From Flavobacterium sp. (GTDB lineage: Bacteria; Bacteroidota; Bacteroidia; Flavobacteriales; Flavobacteriaceae), in the NCBI GenBank assembly GCA_030153045.1, contig JASLID010000077.1:1-27082 (forward strand): a stretch of 27,082 bases of DNA. Direction: 5' to 3'. Each line of letters starts with the position of its first letter. Position 1 is the first letter of the stretch. The notes under the pieces were generated by a model. It was not told the DNA's origin, ran no database searches, and saw only the letters and a program-made list of their open reading frames with translations. Of the stretch, positions 7,035 to 15,903 are shown piece by piece. The position numbers and the translations under genes were made by a program.

Positions 7035-7853
7035 TTATTTTTGCAATCCTACTTCATTTCTATAAATATAATCTCCATGAGTTGGAGAGAAATATTTGCC
7101 ATATTTTTTACCAAAATCTTTTCTTTTTGCTTCATCTTTCCAATGCGCTTTGGCTAATTCTTCATCTTTATCCCAAGCTTTTTCTAAATCAGCTAATTGG
7201 TCAAACACATAAACTTCAACAAATTCATTAGACGTAGAACCCCAAGCATGCATATAAGTATAATAGGCTTTCAGAACATCATTTTTATACGTTACATTGT
7301 CTAAAAATTCTTTGTTTAAATCATTAAATTCCTTTTCAGAACCATCTTTTGGGTTAACCGCAGTACTTTTTCTAACATAATACACCATTTCCTTATCCGG
7401 AATTTTAGCTAGCGATTTCCGGTCTGGCAAAACCGCATAAATTTCGTCCGAATGATGACCTGTATAAAACGAATTTCTTTTTTCAAAAAAAGCTTTACGG
7501 TCTTTCTCATCTGGCCAAGCTGCTTTAGCTAACTCATCACTTTTTGCTCCTGCTTTATCTATTGCATCCCAACTTTCATAAGCTTGTACAAGCAGTATCT
7601 CTGAATTATCTGCTGTAAAAAAATGATTTAGCACATTTGATCTTTGAATGAATGGATTTTTCATCGTAACCTTCTCAAAATATTCTTTTTCAATTTTTTG
7701 CCAATCTTCTCTTTTTAAATCAGGATTTGAAGTATTCCTGTGCATTGTTGTCACTGTTAAATAGCTCTGCTTTGTTTCTTGTGCGGAAAGCAAACTGCTT
7801 ATACCAAAAAGAACCAATACCGTCATAAAAAAATTGTACCGCGTTGTTTTCAT
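7035..7853 (-). CDS. Secreted protein with internally duplicated domain, function unknown
   Basis: I chose the ATG at 7853 (272 residues) because it places a clean signal peptide (MKTTRYNF..., hydrophobic core, cleavage after LLSA) at the N-terminus; an upstream ATG at 7940 would add 29 unlikely residues. The mature protein is two related halves (about residues 57-140 and 181-265) that share ELAKAxW, DExxRKxF and a closing HxDxIY pattern 125 residues apart. There is no T9SS tail or lipobox, so it is probably periplasmic. The size and pattern of each half recall ferredoxin-like dimeric alpha/beta-barrel domains of the NIPSNAP/Dabb type, but that is inference. I do not recognise a named family. 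Confidence 0.75.
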   Translation of the reverse strand: MKTTRYNFFMTVLVLFGISSLLSAQETKQSYLTVTTMHRNTSNPDLKREDWQKIEKEYFEKVTMKNPFIQRSNVLNHFFTADNSEILLVQAYESWDAIDKAGAKSDELAKAAWPDEKDRKAFFEKRNSFYTGHHSDEIYAVLPDRKSLAKIPDKEMVYYVRKSTAVNPKDGSEKEFNDLNKEFLDNVTYKNDVLKAYYTYMHAWGSTSNEFVEVYVFDQLADLEKAWDKDEELAKAHWKDEAKRKDFGKKYGKYFSPTHGDYIYRNEVGLQK

Positions 7854-8074
7854 AATTTCAAAATTTATATTAGTAGTAAAAAACCAAATTTGAAACTTGT
7901 GGCAATGTGGTATTAAAGAACTTTGAGAAAACGTTAACAAATTTACACAATTTTAACATAATTACCTGACAATCAAGTAAATATTATTTATTAAATTTCC
8001 CGAATCAATAAAGCCAACAATTCTTATAAGTTAAAATAAATCAGTGACTTAGCATAAAATTGAAATTTTGGCGT

Positions 8075-8082
8075 TAAATTTG
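8075..8082 (+). promoter_or_regulatory. -7 promoter element for the DUF4407 gene
   Basis: TAAATTTG is an exact TAnnTTTG match 70 bases before the ATG at 8153, giving a leader of roughly 60-65 bases. No good -33 element is seen at the normal distance. Confidence 0.45.
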
Positions 8083-8103
8083 TAGCATCATCAATCAACC
8101 CAA

Positions 8104-8131
8104 AGCGCAGCTGAATTGTTCGTAGCGCAGC
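8104..8131. repeat. Paired AGCGCAGC direct repeat in the DUF4407 leader
   Basis: AGCGCAGC occurs at 8104-8111 and 8124-8131, exactly 20 bp apart, in the presumed 5' leader. It is more G+C-rich than its surroundings. It may be a degenerate extragenic repeat or a protein-binding site. Confidence 0.35.
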
Positions 8132-8152
8132 GGAGAAAAATCAAAATCAATC

Positions 8153-9253
8153 ATGTTAAAACGTTTTTTTATTCTGTGTTCCGGCACAGACAGAGACCTC
8201 ATCGACACATGTTCTAACGGAGAACAAAACAAGTACGCAGGCATTGGCGCCACCGTATTTTTTACGGCAATTATGGCTTTTATAGCCAGTAGTTACGCCC
8301 TTTACACTGTATTTGACAACATGTACACTTCTATGTTTTTTGGAGTCGTTTGGGGATTATTAATCTTCAATTTGGACCGATTTATTGTTTCGACAATCAG
8401 AAAAAGAGATCATTTTTGGAGTGAATTCCTGCAAGCTACACCTCGAATTATTCTGGCTATGATTATTGCTATTGTAATATCGAAGCCTTTGGAAATAAAA
8501 ATTTTCGAAAAAGAAATCAATACCGTTTTATTGAAAGAGAAAAACGAGATGGCTATTGCCAATAAGAATCAGGTGTCTAATTATTTTAAAGGCGATGTGA
8601 CTAAAAATCAGTCGGAAATTGACAGCCTTAAATCGAACATCAAGCAAAAAGAAAAAGAAGTAGCTAATTTATACAATTCCTACATTACCGAAGCTGAAGG
8701 TAGCGCTGGGACTAAAAAAATGGGCAAAGGACCTATTTATAAAGAAAAAAGAGATGCTCATGATTTGGCTTTGCGCCAACTGGATTCATTAAAAGCAAAT
8801 TCGGTTAAAACCATTGCCGACAAAGAAGCCAGAGCCAAAACCTTACAAGCCGATTTAGATAAAAAAGTAACCGAAACAAAGCCTATTATAGATGGTTTCG
8901 ATGGTTTAATGGCGCGAATTAACGCATTAGGCAAATTACCATGGCTTCCCTCTTTTTTCATTATGCTCTTGTTTTTAGCCATTGAAACCTCGCCTATTAT
9001 TGCCAAATTATTGTCGCCTAAGGGAGAATATGATTTCAAACTCGAAGACAACGAAATGGCTTTAAAAACACATATTGAACAAAATAATTTCCAACGAAAT
9101 ATGCAGAAAGAAACCGATGCATTAATTTACGATAAAGTATATCAGGATATTCGAACCGATAGAGAATTGTACGATTACAAGAAAAAATCGGCTATAGAAA
9201 TTCTCAAATTACAATCAGACAGTTATGTGGAAAAACAAAAGAGTGTGATGTAA
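8153..9253 (+). CDS. DUF4407 family membrane protein
   Basis: A 366-residue inner-membrane protein of the DUF4407 family (function unknown), recognised from the start MLKRFFILCSGTDRDLI, the NLDRFIV segment and the overall layout. Three membrane segments lie at about 30-51, 58-77 and 96-114. A long charged, probably coiled-coil region follows (about 118-250), then a fourth membrane segment near 266-287 and a charged C-terminal tail of about 79 residues. The coiled coil sits between membrane segments 3 and 4, so it is probably on the side opposite the N-terminus if topology is simple. It appears monocistronic, with its own -7 element and terminator. The neighbours give no hint of function. Confidence 0.85.
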   Translation: MLKRFFILCSGTDRDLIDTCSNGEQNKYAGIGATVFFTAIMAFIASSYALYTVFDNMYTSMFFGVVWGLLIFNLDRFIVSTIRKRDHFWSEFLQATPRIILAMIIAIVISKPLEIKIFEKEINTVLLKEKNEMAIANKNQVSNYFKGDVTKNQSEIDSLKSNIKQKEKEVANLYNSYITEAEGSAGTKKMGKGPIYKEKRDAHDLALRQLDSLKANSVKTIADKEARAKTLQADLDKKVTETKPIIDGFDGLMARINALGKLPWLPSFFIMLLFLAIETSPIIAKLLSPKGEYDFKLEDNEMALKTHIEQNNFQRNMQKETDALIYDKVYQDIRTDRELYDYKKKSAIEILKLQSDSYVEKQKSVM

Positions 9254-9280
9254 TTTTAAAAAACAGAAAAGAACATTATA

Positions 9281-9307
9281 AAAAAAGAGGCTGATAGCCT
9301 CTTTTTT
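9281..9307. terminator. Bidirectional terminator between DUF4407 and the hydroxyproline operon
   Basis: AAAAAAGAGGCT and AGCCTCTTTTTT form a perfect 12-bp stem with a 3-base loop. The A and T runs on the two arms let it terminate transcription from both convergent sides. Confidence 0.85.
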
Positions 9308-9332
9308 CAACTTAACCAATTTAACCAATTAT

Positions 9333-10622
9333 TTAATCTAACCATTTATTTAACGTTTGCATTATTTTCGCCTGATCTTCCGAGGAAAAATGTTTAACTC
9401 TTGTGGCGTGGCTTCCTCCTTCTAAAACCATTTTCAAAGCATCTACATTAGGCTTTGGGTTTACGGCACAGGCACTCCAAGTGTCATAACCACCATAGAT
9501 ATATACAATTTTATCGCCTTTACTTTCCACATAGTTTCGAACTTTTTTAATATAATCCGGATTATACTGAATGTCAATATTCTTAGGAGCAAAACGGGAA
9601 TTGGAAGTGCTTTTTACCACTTTCAGTAAATCTTTTACCGGAGTAAAATCGAAGCCATAATAACCTAGTTCACTCATGTGCTGGTAAAAAGAAGGCAATA
9701 AGTCATAGTACTTTTCATCATTATAAAAATCGATGCCAACTGTTTTATTCATATAATCGAATAGTACTTTAGACGAACTTCCTTCACCTGGAATATCTTC
9801 GCATTTCCCTCCCCATTGCCAAAAGGAAAACGGGAATTCCAAAGCAGCATATTCTAAAGCTTCCTCCATTGAAACTTCAGTAAATTTTACCTTTTTATTT
9901 TCGGCATAAGCTGCAATTTCTTTCAGTAATGCTTCTCTGTTTTGCAGTAAAATTCTTTGAAACTGAGTCACTTTTGCTCTGCATTCTGGTGTTCCAACTG
10001 TGGTCACATGTGTTTCTGTTCTAACATCTTCCCTTGTATTAATAAGCGGGGCAACATAAGGCATGGCAACATCGACATCGTTAGGATATTTAGATTTATA
10101 AATCAATGTAGTTTCTCCTCCTTTGCTAATTCCGGTGGAAATCCATTTTCCTTTATACAATTCCTTCAGTTTTGTTGTTATAGCATGGTAATCTTCCACC
10201 GCCTGATCGTTTGTTAGATATTCCCATGGTATAGGGTTTGGTCGTGATTTTCCATAAAAGCGATATTCCACAATTACCTGGTTCGCTTTGAGCAATTCGC
10301 TTACTTCATTCTTTACATATCGGGCGTTATAACCTTCGGTTTCAATAACCATTGGGCTGTTGAAATCTAAGTGAGACAAATAAATAAAATGCTGAAAACT
10401 TCCTTTTTCCGGGTGTTTGTGATCTAAAGGCTCTTCTAAAATGAGTTGAAAAGACTCTGAATAACCTTCTAAGTTTTTCATTGGTGATATCGCCGCTTTG
10501 GGAAACAACTCATTCAGTTTCTTTTGTAAAACAGTTGCTGTAGCTGTATCATTTTGGGCAGAAATTCTAACAGAACTAATGAAAACAAACAGAGCAAATA
10601 CAATTCTTTTAAGATTTTTCAT
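9333..10622 (-). CDS. Secreted S37-family serine peptidase (PS-10/tripeptidyl aminopeptidase type)
   Basis: A 429-residue protein with an N-terminal signal peptide (cleavage after about RISA, residue 22). The alpha/beta-hydrolase core matches peptidase family S37: EYRFYGKSRP, nucleophile Ser at about 166 in GISKGG, catalytic Asp about 380 in GGYDTWSA and His about 405 in GGSHATR. S37 enzymes release short peptides from the N-terminus of larger peptides; the founding Streptomyces enzyme prefers proline-containing tripeptides. It is the last gene of the minus-strand operon, starting 19 bases after the Xaa-Pro aminopeptidase stop. That context suggests it trims proline- and hydroxyproline-rich peptides in the periplasm or outside the cell. 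There is no T9SS tail. Confidence 0.85.
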   Translation of the reverse strand: MKNLKRIVFALFVFISSVRISAQNDTATATVLQKKLNELFPKAAISPMKNLEGYSESFQLILEEPLDHKHPEKGSFQHFIYLSHLDFNSPMVIETEGYNARYVKNEVSELLKANQVIVEYRFYGKSRPNPIPWEYLTNDQAVEDYHAITTKLKELYKGKWISTGISKGGETTLIYKSKYPNDVDVAMPYVAPLINTREDVRTETHVTTVGTPECRAKVTQFQRILLQNREALLKEIAAYAENKKVKFTEVSMEEALEYAALEFPFSFWQWGGKCEDIPGEGSSSKVLFDYMNKTVGIDFYNDEKYYDLLPSFYQHMSELGYYGFDFTPVKDLLKVVKSTSNSRFAPKNIDIQYNPDYIKKVRNYVESKGDKIVYIYGGYDTWSACAVNPKPNVDALKMVLEGGSHATRVKHFSSEDQAKIMQTLNKWLD

Positions 10623-10641
10623 AACTTGATTTTATAGTATT

Positions 10642-11952
10642 TTAAGACAATACCGCAGTATTCTTTTGCATCAGTCTTTCTATCTCCTCTATTTCGATGG
10701 GCAACGCTTCTGTTAAGTTTATATTTCCCTCTTTTGTAAGGAGATAATCATTTTCCAATCGGCAAGCAATTCCCTCTTCCGGAATGTAGATTCCAGGTTC
10801 GCAGGTCAGCACCATTCCTTCTTCAAACGGGCGGGAATAATAGCCTACATCGTGTACATCAAGTCCTAAATGATGAGCGGTTCTATGCATGAAATATTTT
10901 TTATATGCAGGTATATCAGGATTTTGGTTAGCAATCATTTCAGGAGTTATCAATCCCAATTTTATAAGTTCGGCTTCTATTAAAGACGCCATTTGAGCTT
11001 CGTAATCTGTAGACAACACACCCGGCTTTAATAACTTTGCTCCTTCTTTTAAGCAATGCAGCACCGATTCATATACCTGTTTTTGTCTCGGAGAAAAAGT
11101 TCCATTAACAGGAACACATCTGGTGGTATCTGAATTGTAATTGGCGTAACAAACTCCAAAATCAACCAATATCATTTCACCTTCTTTGCAAATAGCATCA
11201 TTGGAATTGTAATGTAAGGCACAAGCGTTTTTACCAGAAGCAATAATGGGTTTAAAAGCATGACGTGTTCCTCCGTTTTTTATCAATTCGTAAGTAAGCT
11301 CAGCTTCCAGTTCATATTCCATCACATTATGTTTTACCGCTTTCAATAAACGATTGAATCCCTTAAGACTGATGCTCGCCGCTTTTTGAATGAGAGCGAT
11401 TTCTTCATCCGATTTGAATGGGCGTAATTCAGCAGTAATTTTAGCTACTCTTTTGTATTCATGCAAAGGATATTTCTCTTTACACCATTGAATCATTCGG
11501 TCTTGCCTGGTTACCATTTCGGAGGTAATTCTCTTTAGATGTTCATTATGTCCCAAATAAAATGTATCGGCTTCGAAAGCAAAAAATTGAAGTGTCTTTT
11601 CGAATTCATGCGTCCATTTTACATTTTTCACTCCAGAAATTGCAGTAACCTGTTCTTTTGTCAAAAAATCTCCATCCCAAAGCTTGCTTAATTCACTGAC
11701 TTCTTTAACAAATAGAATCGCTCTGTTTTCAGGAATAAAAGCATCCGGATACAACAGCAATATTGTTTCGTCCTGGTCGATTCCGGAGAGATAAAACAAA
11801 TCATTATTTTGTGCAAACCCCATGACATCATCACAATTGGTAGGCATTACATCATTGGAAGAAAGAATAGCAATTGCATTGGAAGTCATTTTACCGCAAA
11901 AATTGCTTCTGTTTTTTTCAAATAAAGACGTTGGTATTGGTTGGTATCTCAT
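10642..11952 (-). CDS. pepP: M24B Xaa-Pro aminopeptidase
   Basis: A 436-residue cytoplasmic dinuclear-metal peptidase. The N-terminal creatinase-like domain spans about 1-170. The C-terminal pita-bread domain carries all five metal ligands: Asp about 264 (LVDFG), Asp about 275 (NSDTTR), His about 360 (AHHLGLDVHD), Glu about 385 (CEPGIYI) and Glu about 400 (RLENDY). It removes the N-terminal residue from peptides with proline in second position, and in this family hydroxyproline can often take that place. Its start lies one base after the stop of the D-hydroxyproline oxidase gene, so translation is probably coupled. Placement within a hydroxyproline operon suggests it frees residues from Pro/Hyp peptides imported whole. 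Bacteroidota often carry other M24B copies elsewhere, so this may be a dedicated paralogue. Confidence 0.9.
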   Translation of the reverse strand: MRYQPIPTSLFEKNRSNFCGKMTSNAIAILSSNDVMPTNCDDVMGFAQNNDLFYLSGIDQDETILLLYPDAFIPENRAILFVKEVSELSKLWDGDFLTKEQVTAISGVKNVKWTHEFEKTLQFFAFEADTFYLGHNEHLKRITSEMVTRQDRMIQWCKEKYPLHEYKRVAKITAELRPFKSDEEIALIQKAASISLKGFNRLLKAVKHNVMEYELEAELTYELIKNGGTRHAFKPIIASGKNACALHYNSNDAICKEGEMILVDFGVCYANYNSDTTRCVPVNGTFSPRQKQVYESVLHCLKEGAKLLKPGVLSTDYEAQMASLIEAELIKLGLITPEMIANQNPDIPAYKKYFMHRTAHHLGLDVHDVGYYSRPFEEGMVLTCEPGIYIPEEGIACRLENDYLLTKEGNINLTEALPIEIEEIERLMQKNTAVLS

Positions 11953-11953
11953 A

Positions 11954-13189
11954 TTACAATTGAAACATATTAGTAGTTACTGATGTGACTTTTCCGGAAA
12001 TTATTTCGGTAATAATCTTACCTGTAGCAGGTGCTAGACTCAGCCCCATCATAGAATGTCCAGTGGCAAGCGTTAAATTATTTATCTTTTTATCTCTGGA
12101 AATTATAGGCAATCCTGAAGGAGTACATGGACGGAAACCATACCAGGTATCTTTTTCTTTAGGAACTTCAATTTTTAAATCAGGGTAAAATCCGTTGACA
12201 CTATTCACTATTCCCTGGAGTCTTTTTTGGTTGATTTTAGTGTCTTGAGTATGCGTAATTTCCATCGTTCCTCCAAAGCGAATAACATTATCCATAGGAG
12301 TTACCGCTACTTTTCCCTCACACAGAATAGATGGAATCACAGGTTTTTGTTTTTGATCCTTTAGGGTGAAACTATACCCTTTTCCAGGCAAGACGGAAAT
12401 ATTTATATTGAGTTTTTTTGCCAATTCCGGACTCCAGGATCCCGAAGCCAATACTACTTCGTCTGTAGTAAAAACTCCTTTATCTGTAACTATCTCCGAA
12501 ATCTTGTTATTATGGATTGTGAAATCATTTACCAATGTATTAGACTGAATTTCTACCTTCATTCGTTTCAATTCTTCTTTTATGAACTGCATGAATTTTT
12601 GTGGACATAAATGCGCATCACTCTTGTAATGCACACCTCCAACAACATCGGTTTTTGTGCCTGTTTCTAATCTTGAGATTTCTGCTTTTGAAAGGTAATC
12701 CACTTCTAAACCAAGAAATGCTGCTTTTTCGCCTTCATGTCTTATTTCTTCACCTACTTTGTCGGTTTTATAAAGCATCAGAAGACCTTTTTCTTCATAA
12801 AAAAAAGAATTGCTTTCCCGGGCAAAATCCTGATACAGTTCTTTACTCAGAAGTGATAAATCACGAAGAGCTGGCATCGATTTTTCTACATGTTTGTGAT
12901 TGGCATGTCTGTAGAATTGCCATCCCCATTTTATTAAATCGGAGTTCAATCTTGGTTTCACATAAAAAGGGCTTTGGCTATCAAACATCCATCGGACACC
13001 TTGTGCTATCATTCCCGGCTGTGCTAAAGGAATAACGTGAGATGGAACAATCATTCCGGCATTGCCATAAGAACATCCATCACTCATGCTTGATTTATCA
13101 AAAACGACCACCTGATATCCTTCTTTTGCTAAATAATATGCTGAGCATAGCCCAATTATTCCTCCACCGATGATGCTGACTTTTTTCAT
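11954..13189 (-). CDS. FAD-dependent D-hydroxyproline oxidase/dehydrogenase (DadA-like)
   Basis: I place the start at the ATG at 13189 (411 residues) because the FAD-binding GGGIIG motif then follows at residues 8-13 (MKKVSIIGGG); an ATG at 13216 would add nine residues. The protein is a DAO/DadA-type flavoprotein, with a C-terminal FAD motif GHSMMGLSLAPATGKII. DadA-like members oxidise D-amino acids or cis-4-hydroxy-D-proline. Located directly after a 4-hydroxyproline epimerase gene, it most likely oxidises cis-4-hydroxy-D-proline to pyrroline-4-hydroxy-2-carboxylate. A general D-amino-acid dehydrogenase role is the alternative. The electron acceptor (oxygen or the quinone chain) cannot be read from sequence. 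It is third from last in the operon, with a 76-base gap to the epimerase gene. Confidence 0.85.
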   Translation of the reverse strand: MKKVSIIGGGIIGLCSAYYLAKEGYQVVVFDKSSMSDGCSYGNAGMIVPSHVIPLAQPGMIAQGVRWMFDSQSPFYVKPRLNSDLIKWGWQFYRHANHKHVEKSMPALRDLSLLSKELYQDFARESNSFFYEEKGLLMLYKTDKVGEEIRHEGEKAAFLGLEVDYLSKAEISRLETGTKTDVVGGVHYKSDAHLCPQKFMQFIKEELKRMKVEIQSNTLVNDFTIHNNKISEIVTDKGVFTTDEVVLASGSWSPELAKKLNINISVLPGKGYSFTLKDQKQKPVIPSILCEGKVAVTPMDNVIRFGGTMEITHTQDTKINQKRLQGIVNSVNGFYPDLKIEVPKEKDTWYGFRPCTPSGLPIISRDKKINNLTLATGHSMMGLSLAPATGKIITEIISGKVTSVTTNMFQL

Positions 13190-13265
13190 TATTACTGTTA
13201 AAATGAGAAAATCCATTCGTCTAAAAAACCAGACAATTAATGAATTTTGAATGATTTTTATTTTT

Positions 13266-14276
13266 TTAAATTACCTGAAAACCAAACGCATACGGATCAT
13301 CTTCTTCATCAATTATGATGTTATTGTATCCGTACACTTTTGCCCAACCCTGAATACTTGGAACAATTGCTCTAATGGCACCGATGGAAGTTTCCTCTTC
13401 CACCTTCCCAATAAACTTACTTCCAATGAAGCTTTCGTGGACAAACTCCTCGCCTTTTTTCAATTTCCCTTTGGCATGAAGCTGTGCTATTCTGGCAGAT
13501 GTTCCAGTGCCACACGGAGAACGATCTATGGCTTTATCGCCATAAAAAACGGCATTTCTACCCGAAGAAGTTGAATCCAAAGGATCGCCTGTCCAAAGCA
13601 TATGACTTACATCACGAATGGTATCGTTTTCAGGGTGAATAAAAAGATTTGGATATTTTTCGTTGATTCTTTTACGAACCTCCTGGCTATATTGTACAAT
13701 TTTACCTGCTGTAAAATCCTGAACACCGGAAAAATTCTTTTGAGGATCGACAATGGCATAGTAATTTCCGCCATAAGCCACATCAAAAACAATTTCACCT
13801 AATTCAGGACAATCGATTGTTAATCCTTCGGCAGCCAGATAAGATTTTACATTGGTTAACTTTACCCAATCAACTTTTTTACCCGTCTGTTTGTATTCGA
13901 TTTGGACTAAACCCGCAGGAGCTTCCATTTTGATTTTTCCTGGGATTTTTGGCACTACTAATCCTTCTTCAATGGCGATAGTAATGGTGCCAATCGTTCC
14001 ATGGCCACACATGGGCAAGCAACCCGAAGTTTCTATAAATAATATACCGAAATCATTTTCAGGATTACTTGGCGGATAAAGGATGCTTCCGCTCATCATG
14101 TCGTGTCCTCGTGGTTCAAACATCAGACCTTTTCGAATCCAATCGTACTCTTTAAGGAAATGCTGGCGCTTCTCACTCATGTTGGCTCCAATAAGATTAG
14201 GTCCGCCACCGGCAATTACTCTGACTGGATTTCCACAAGTATGCGCATCTACGCAAAAGAAGGTTTTTCTGGACAT
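13266..14276 (-). CDS. 4-hydroxyproline 2-epimerase (proline racemase superfamily)
   Basis: A 336-residue protein of the PLP-independent proline racemase superfamily. Both catalytic thiols are present: Cys about 90 in MCGHGTIG and Cys about 255 in DRSPCGTGTSA. The trans-3-hydroxyproline dehydratase branch has Thr in place of the second Cys, so this is a racemase/epimerase. Together with its neighbours this indicates trans-4-hydroxy-L-proline to cis-4-hydroxy-D-proline conversion, the first step of the pathway (named lhpA or hypRE in other bacteria). Its start lies inside the end of the aldehyde dehydrogenase gene (28-base overlap), pointing to coupled translation. It is cytoplasmic. Confidence 0.9.
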   Translation of the reverse strand: MSRKTFFCVDAHTCGNPVRVIAGGGPNLIGANMSEKRQHFLKEYDWIRKGLMFEPRGHDMMSGSILYPPSNPENDFGILFIETSGCLPMCGHGTIGTITIAIEEGLVVPKIPGKIKMEAPAGLVQIEYKQTGKKVDWVKLTNVKSYLAAEGLTIDCPELGEIVFDVAYGGNYYAIVDPQKNFSGVQDFTAGKIVQYSQEVRKRINEKYPNLFIHPENDTIRDVSHMLWTGDPLDSTSSGRNAVFYGDKAIDRSPCGTGTSARIAQLHAKGKLKKGEEFVHESFIGSKFIGKVEEETSIGAIRAIVPSIQGWAKVYGYNNIIIDEEDDPYAFGFQVI

Positions 14277-15862
14277 AATTCTATAGGTAAATGAGTTTGT
14301 TTATTATTCACTAATCTGGAAATTCCTAGTGGATTTTCGTTTTGCAGTGCTTCAGGCAATAAAGCATTCGGCCAGTTTTGATAGCTGAACGGTCTTACCC
14401 AACGCTTTACGGCGTGAATTCCTACGGCAGTAAATCTGGAATCGGAAGAAGCCGGATAAGGTCCGCCGTGCAACATAGACGGACAAACCTCAACCCCTGT
14501 TGGCACACCGTTGAAAATTAATCTGCCCACTCTATTTTGTAATGACGCTATAACTTTGGCGTAATTTTCTAATTCTGTTTCAGAAGCAATAACGGTTCCG
14601 GTCAACTGTCCTTCCAAGGCGTCAAGTATTGCTGCTAATTCTGTTTCATCCTCACATTCGACAATTATCGAAAATGGCCCAAAGACCTCCTGATGAAGTG
14701 ACGTGTTTTCTAAAAAAGTATTTCCTTCAACACAAAGCAGTGTTTGTACAGCATAATTAGGAGCCACTTCGGCATTTACTTCAGTTAAAGTAATCACTCC
14801 GATTTGCTGTTGGAATTCATTTTTGCCAGTAGTAAAATTATTGTGTATACTAGGATGCAGCATACAGGAAGGAACTATTTTTTCTATTTCTTCAGACAAC
14901 TGATTTATAAATTGATTCAGTCCGTTACTTTTTAAACCTAACAATAATCCTGGGTTGGTACAAAACTGTCCAGATCCAACGGTAATTGAGCCTGCAAACT
15001 GAGCAGCCCAAGAAGCACTTTGTTGTTCTAAAGCTTCTGGCAATAAAACGACAGGATTAATACTTCCCATCTCGGCGAAAACCGGTATCGGTTCAGGACG
15101 TTGTGAAGCCAAATCAAATAAAGCCCTGCCTCCTTTAATACTTCCTGTGAAACCAACACCTTTCACCTGCGGATGTTTCACCAGACTGCTTCCTACAGTT
15201 ACTCCGCTACCATTCAGGTTGGAGAAAACACCTTCCGGCATGTTTGTTTTTTTTGCTGCTTTAATGACTGCCGAAGCAACCATTTCGCCTGTTCCCACAT
15301 GCATCGAATGGCTTTTAACAATCACAGGACAACCTGCGGCAAGAGCCGAAGCTGTATCTCCACCTGCCGTTGAATAGGCAAAAGGGAAATTACTGGAGCC
15401 AAAAACCACTACAGGGCCTAATGGAATTAACATTTTACGCAAATCTGTTTTTGGAAGAGGTTGTCTGTCAGGTATTGCGGTATCAATTGTTGCTTCTACC
15501 CAATTGCCTTCTGCAGCCATATCAGCAAAAGAGCGCAATTGCATTATGGTACGTCCTCTTTCTCCTTCTGCTCTACCTCTTGGCAAACCGGATTCGGTAC
15601 AATATGTTTCCAATAATTCATCTCCAAGTGCTAGAATTTCATCTGCAATAGCATTTAGAAAAGCTGCTTTTTGAACTCCTGAATAATTTTTATAGGTATC
15701 GTACGCTTTTGAAGCTAATTCGACTGCAAGATCGATTTCATCTGAAGTAGCTTCTGTAAATATCCAGGGATTTTCGATATTAAGTTGTGGATTGAACGTT
15801 TTGAACGTCTTATTTCCGCTGGCAATAAGCTGACTGCCGATATAATTTTTTCCTGTAATCAT
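14249..15862 (-). CDS. 2-oxoglutarate semialdehyde dehydrogenase (aldehyde dehydrogenase family)
   Basis: A 537-residue NAD(P)-dependent aldehyde dehydrogenase, a little longer than usual for the superfamily. Landmarks are Asn about 158 in GSSNFPFA, Lys about 183 in VIVKSHSMH, the GFTGSIKGG nucleotide turn (about 238-245), general-base Glu about 264 in FAEMGS and nucleophile Cys about 301 in GQFCTNPG. The FGSSNFPFAYS and KSHSMHVGTGE blocks are typical of the type III alpha-ketoglutaric semialdehyde dehydrogenases found in hydroxyproline and sugar-acid clusters. In this operon it should perform the last step, making 2-oxoglutarate. It follows the deaminase gene after 104 bases that contain a long hairpin, and overlaps the epimerase gene by 28 bases. 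Confidence 0.88.
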   Translation of the reverse strand: MITGKNYIGSQLIASGNKTFKTFNPQLNIENPWIFTEATSDEIDLAVELASKAYDTYKNYSGVQKAAFLNAIADEILALGDELLETYCTESGLPRGRAEGERGRTIMQLRSFADMAAEGNWVEATIDTAIPDRQPLPKTDLRKMLIPLGPVVVFGSSNFPFAYSTAGGDTASALAAGCPVIVKSHSMHVGTGEMVASAVIKAAKKTNMPEGVFSNLNGSGVTVGSSLVKHPQVKGVGFTGSIKGGRALFDLASQRPEPIPVFAEMGSINPVVLLPEALEQQSASWAAQFAGSITVGSGQFCTNPGLLLGLKSNGLNQFINQLSEEIEKIVPSCMLHPSIHNNFTTGKNEFQQQIGVITLTEVNAEVAPNYAVQTLLCVEGNTFLENTSLHQEVFGPFSIIVECEDETELAAILDALEGQLTGTVIASETELENYAKVIASLQNRVGRLIFNGVPTGVEVCPSMLHGGPYPASSDSRFTAVGIHAVKRWVRPFSYQNWPNALLPEALQNENPLGISRLVNNKQTHLPIELCPEKPSFA

Positions 15863-15903
15863 TACTTTTTATTATTATTTGTTCCAATGATTTTAACATT
15901 GCT

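Larger units (their letters stand above)
7854..8152. other. Divergent intergenic region, no gene seen
   Basis: About 300 A+T-rich bases separate two divergent genes. I see no open frame with coding character and no RNA structure. It must hold both promoters. On the minus strand, the sequence just above the start at 7853 has TTTG (7885-7888), then 17 bases, then TAAATTTTG (7859-7867). That is a loose promoter match but nearly leaderless. Confidence 0.4.

Noticed and set aside
12601..13035. 144-codon plus-strand open frame inside the D-hydroxyproline oxidase gene
   Set aside because: Antisense to a well-supported flavoprotein gene; composition is what the opposite strand of a coding gene gives, and no promoter or motif supports it.
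13266..14276. trans-3-hydroxyproline dehydratase
   Set aside because: Both catalytic cysteines of the racemase/epimerase branch are present (about 90 and 255); the dehydratase has Thr at the second.
15147..15651. Several plus-strand open frames within the semialdehyde dehydrogenase gene
   Set aside because: They lie opposite conserved aldehyde dehydrogenase motifs and overlap each other in different frames.
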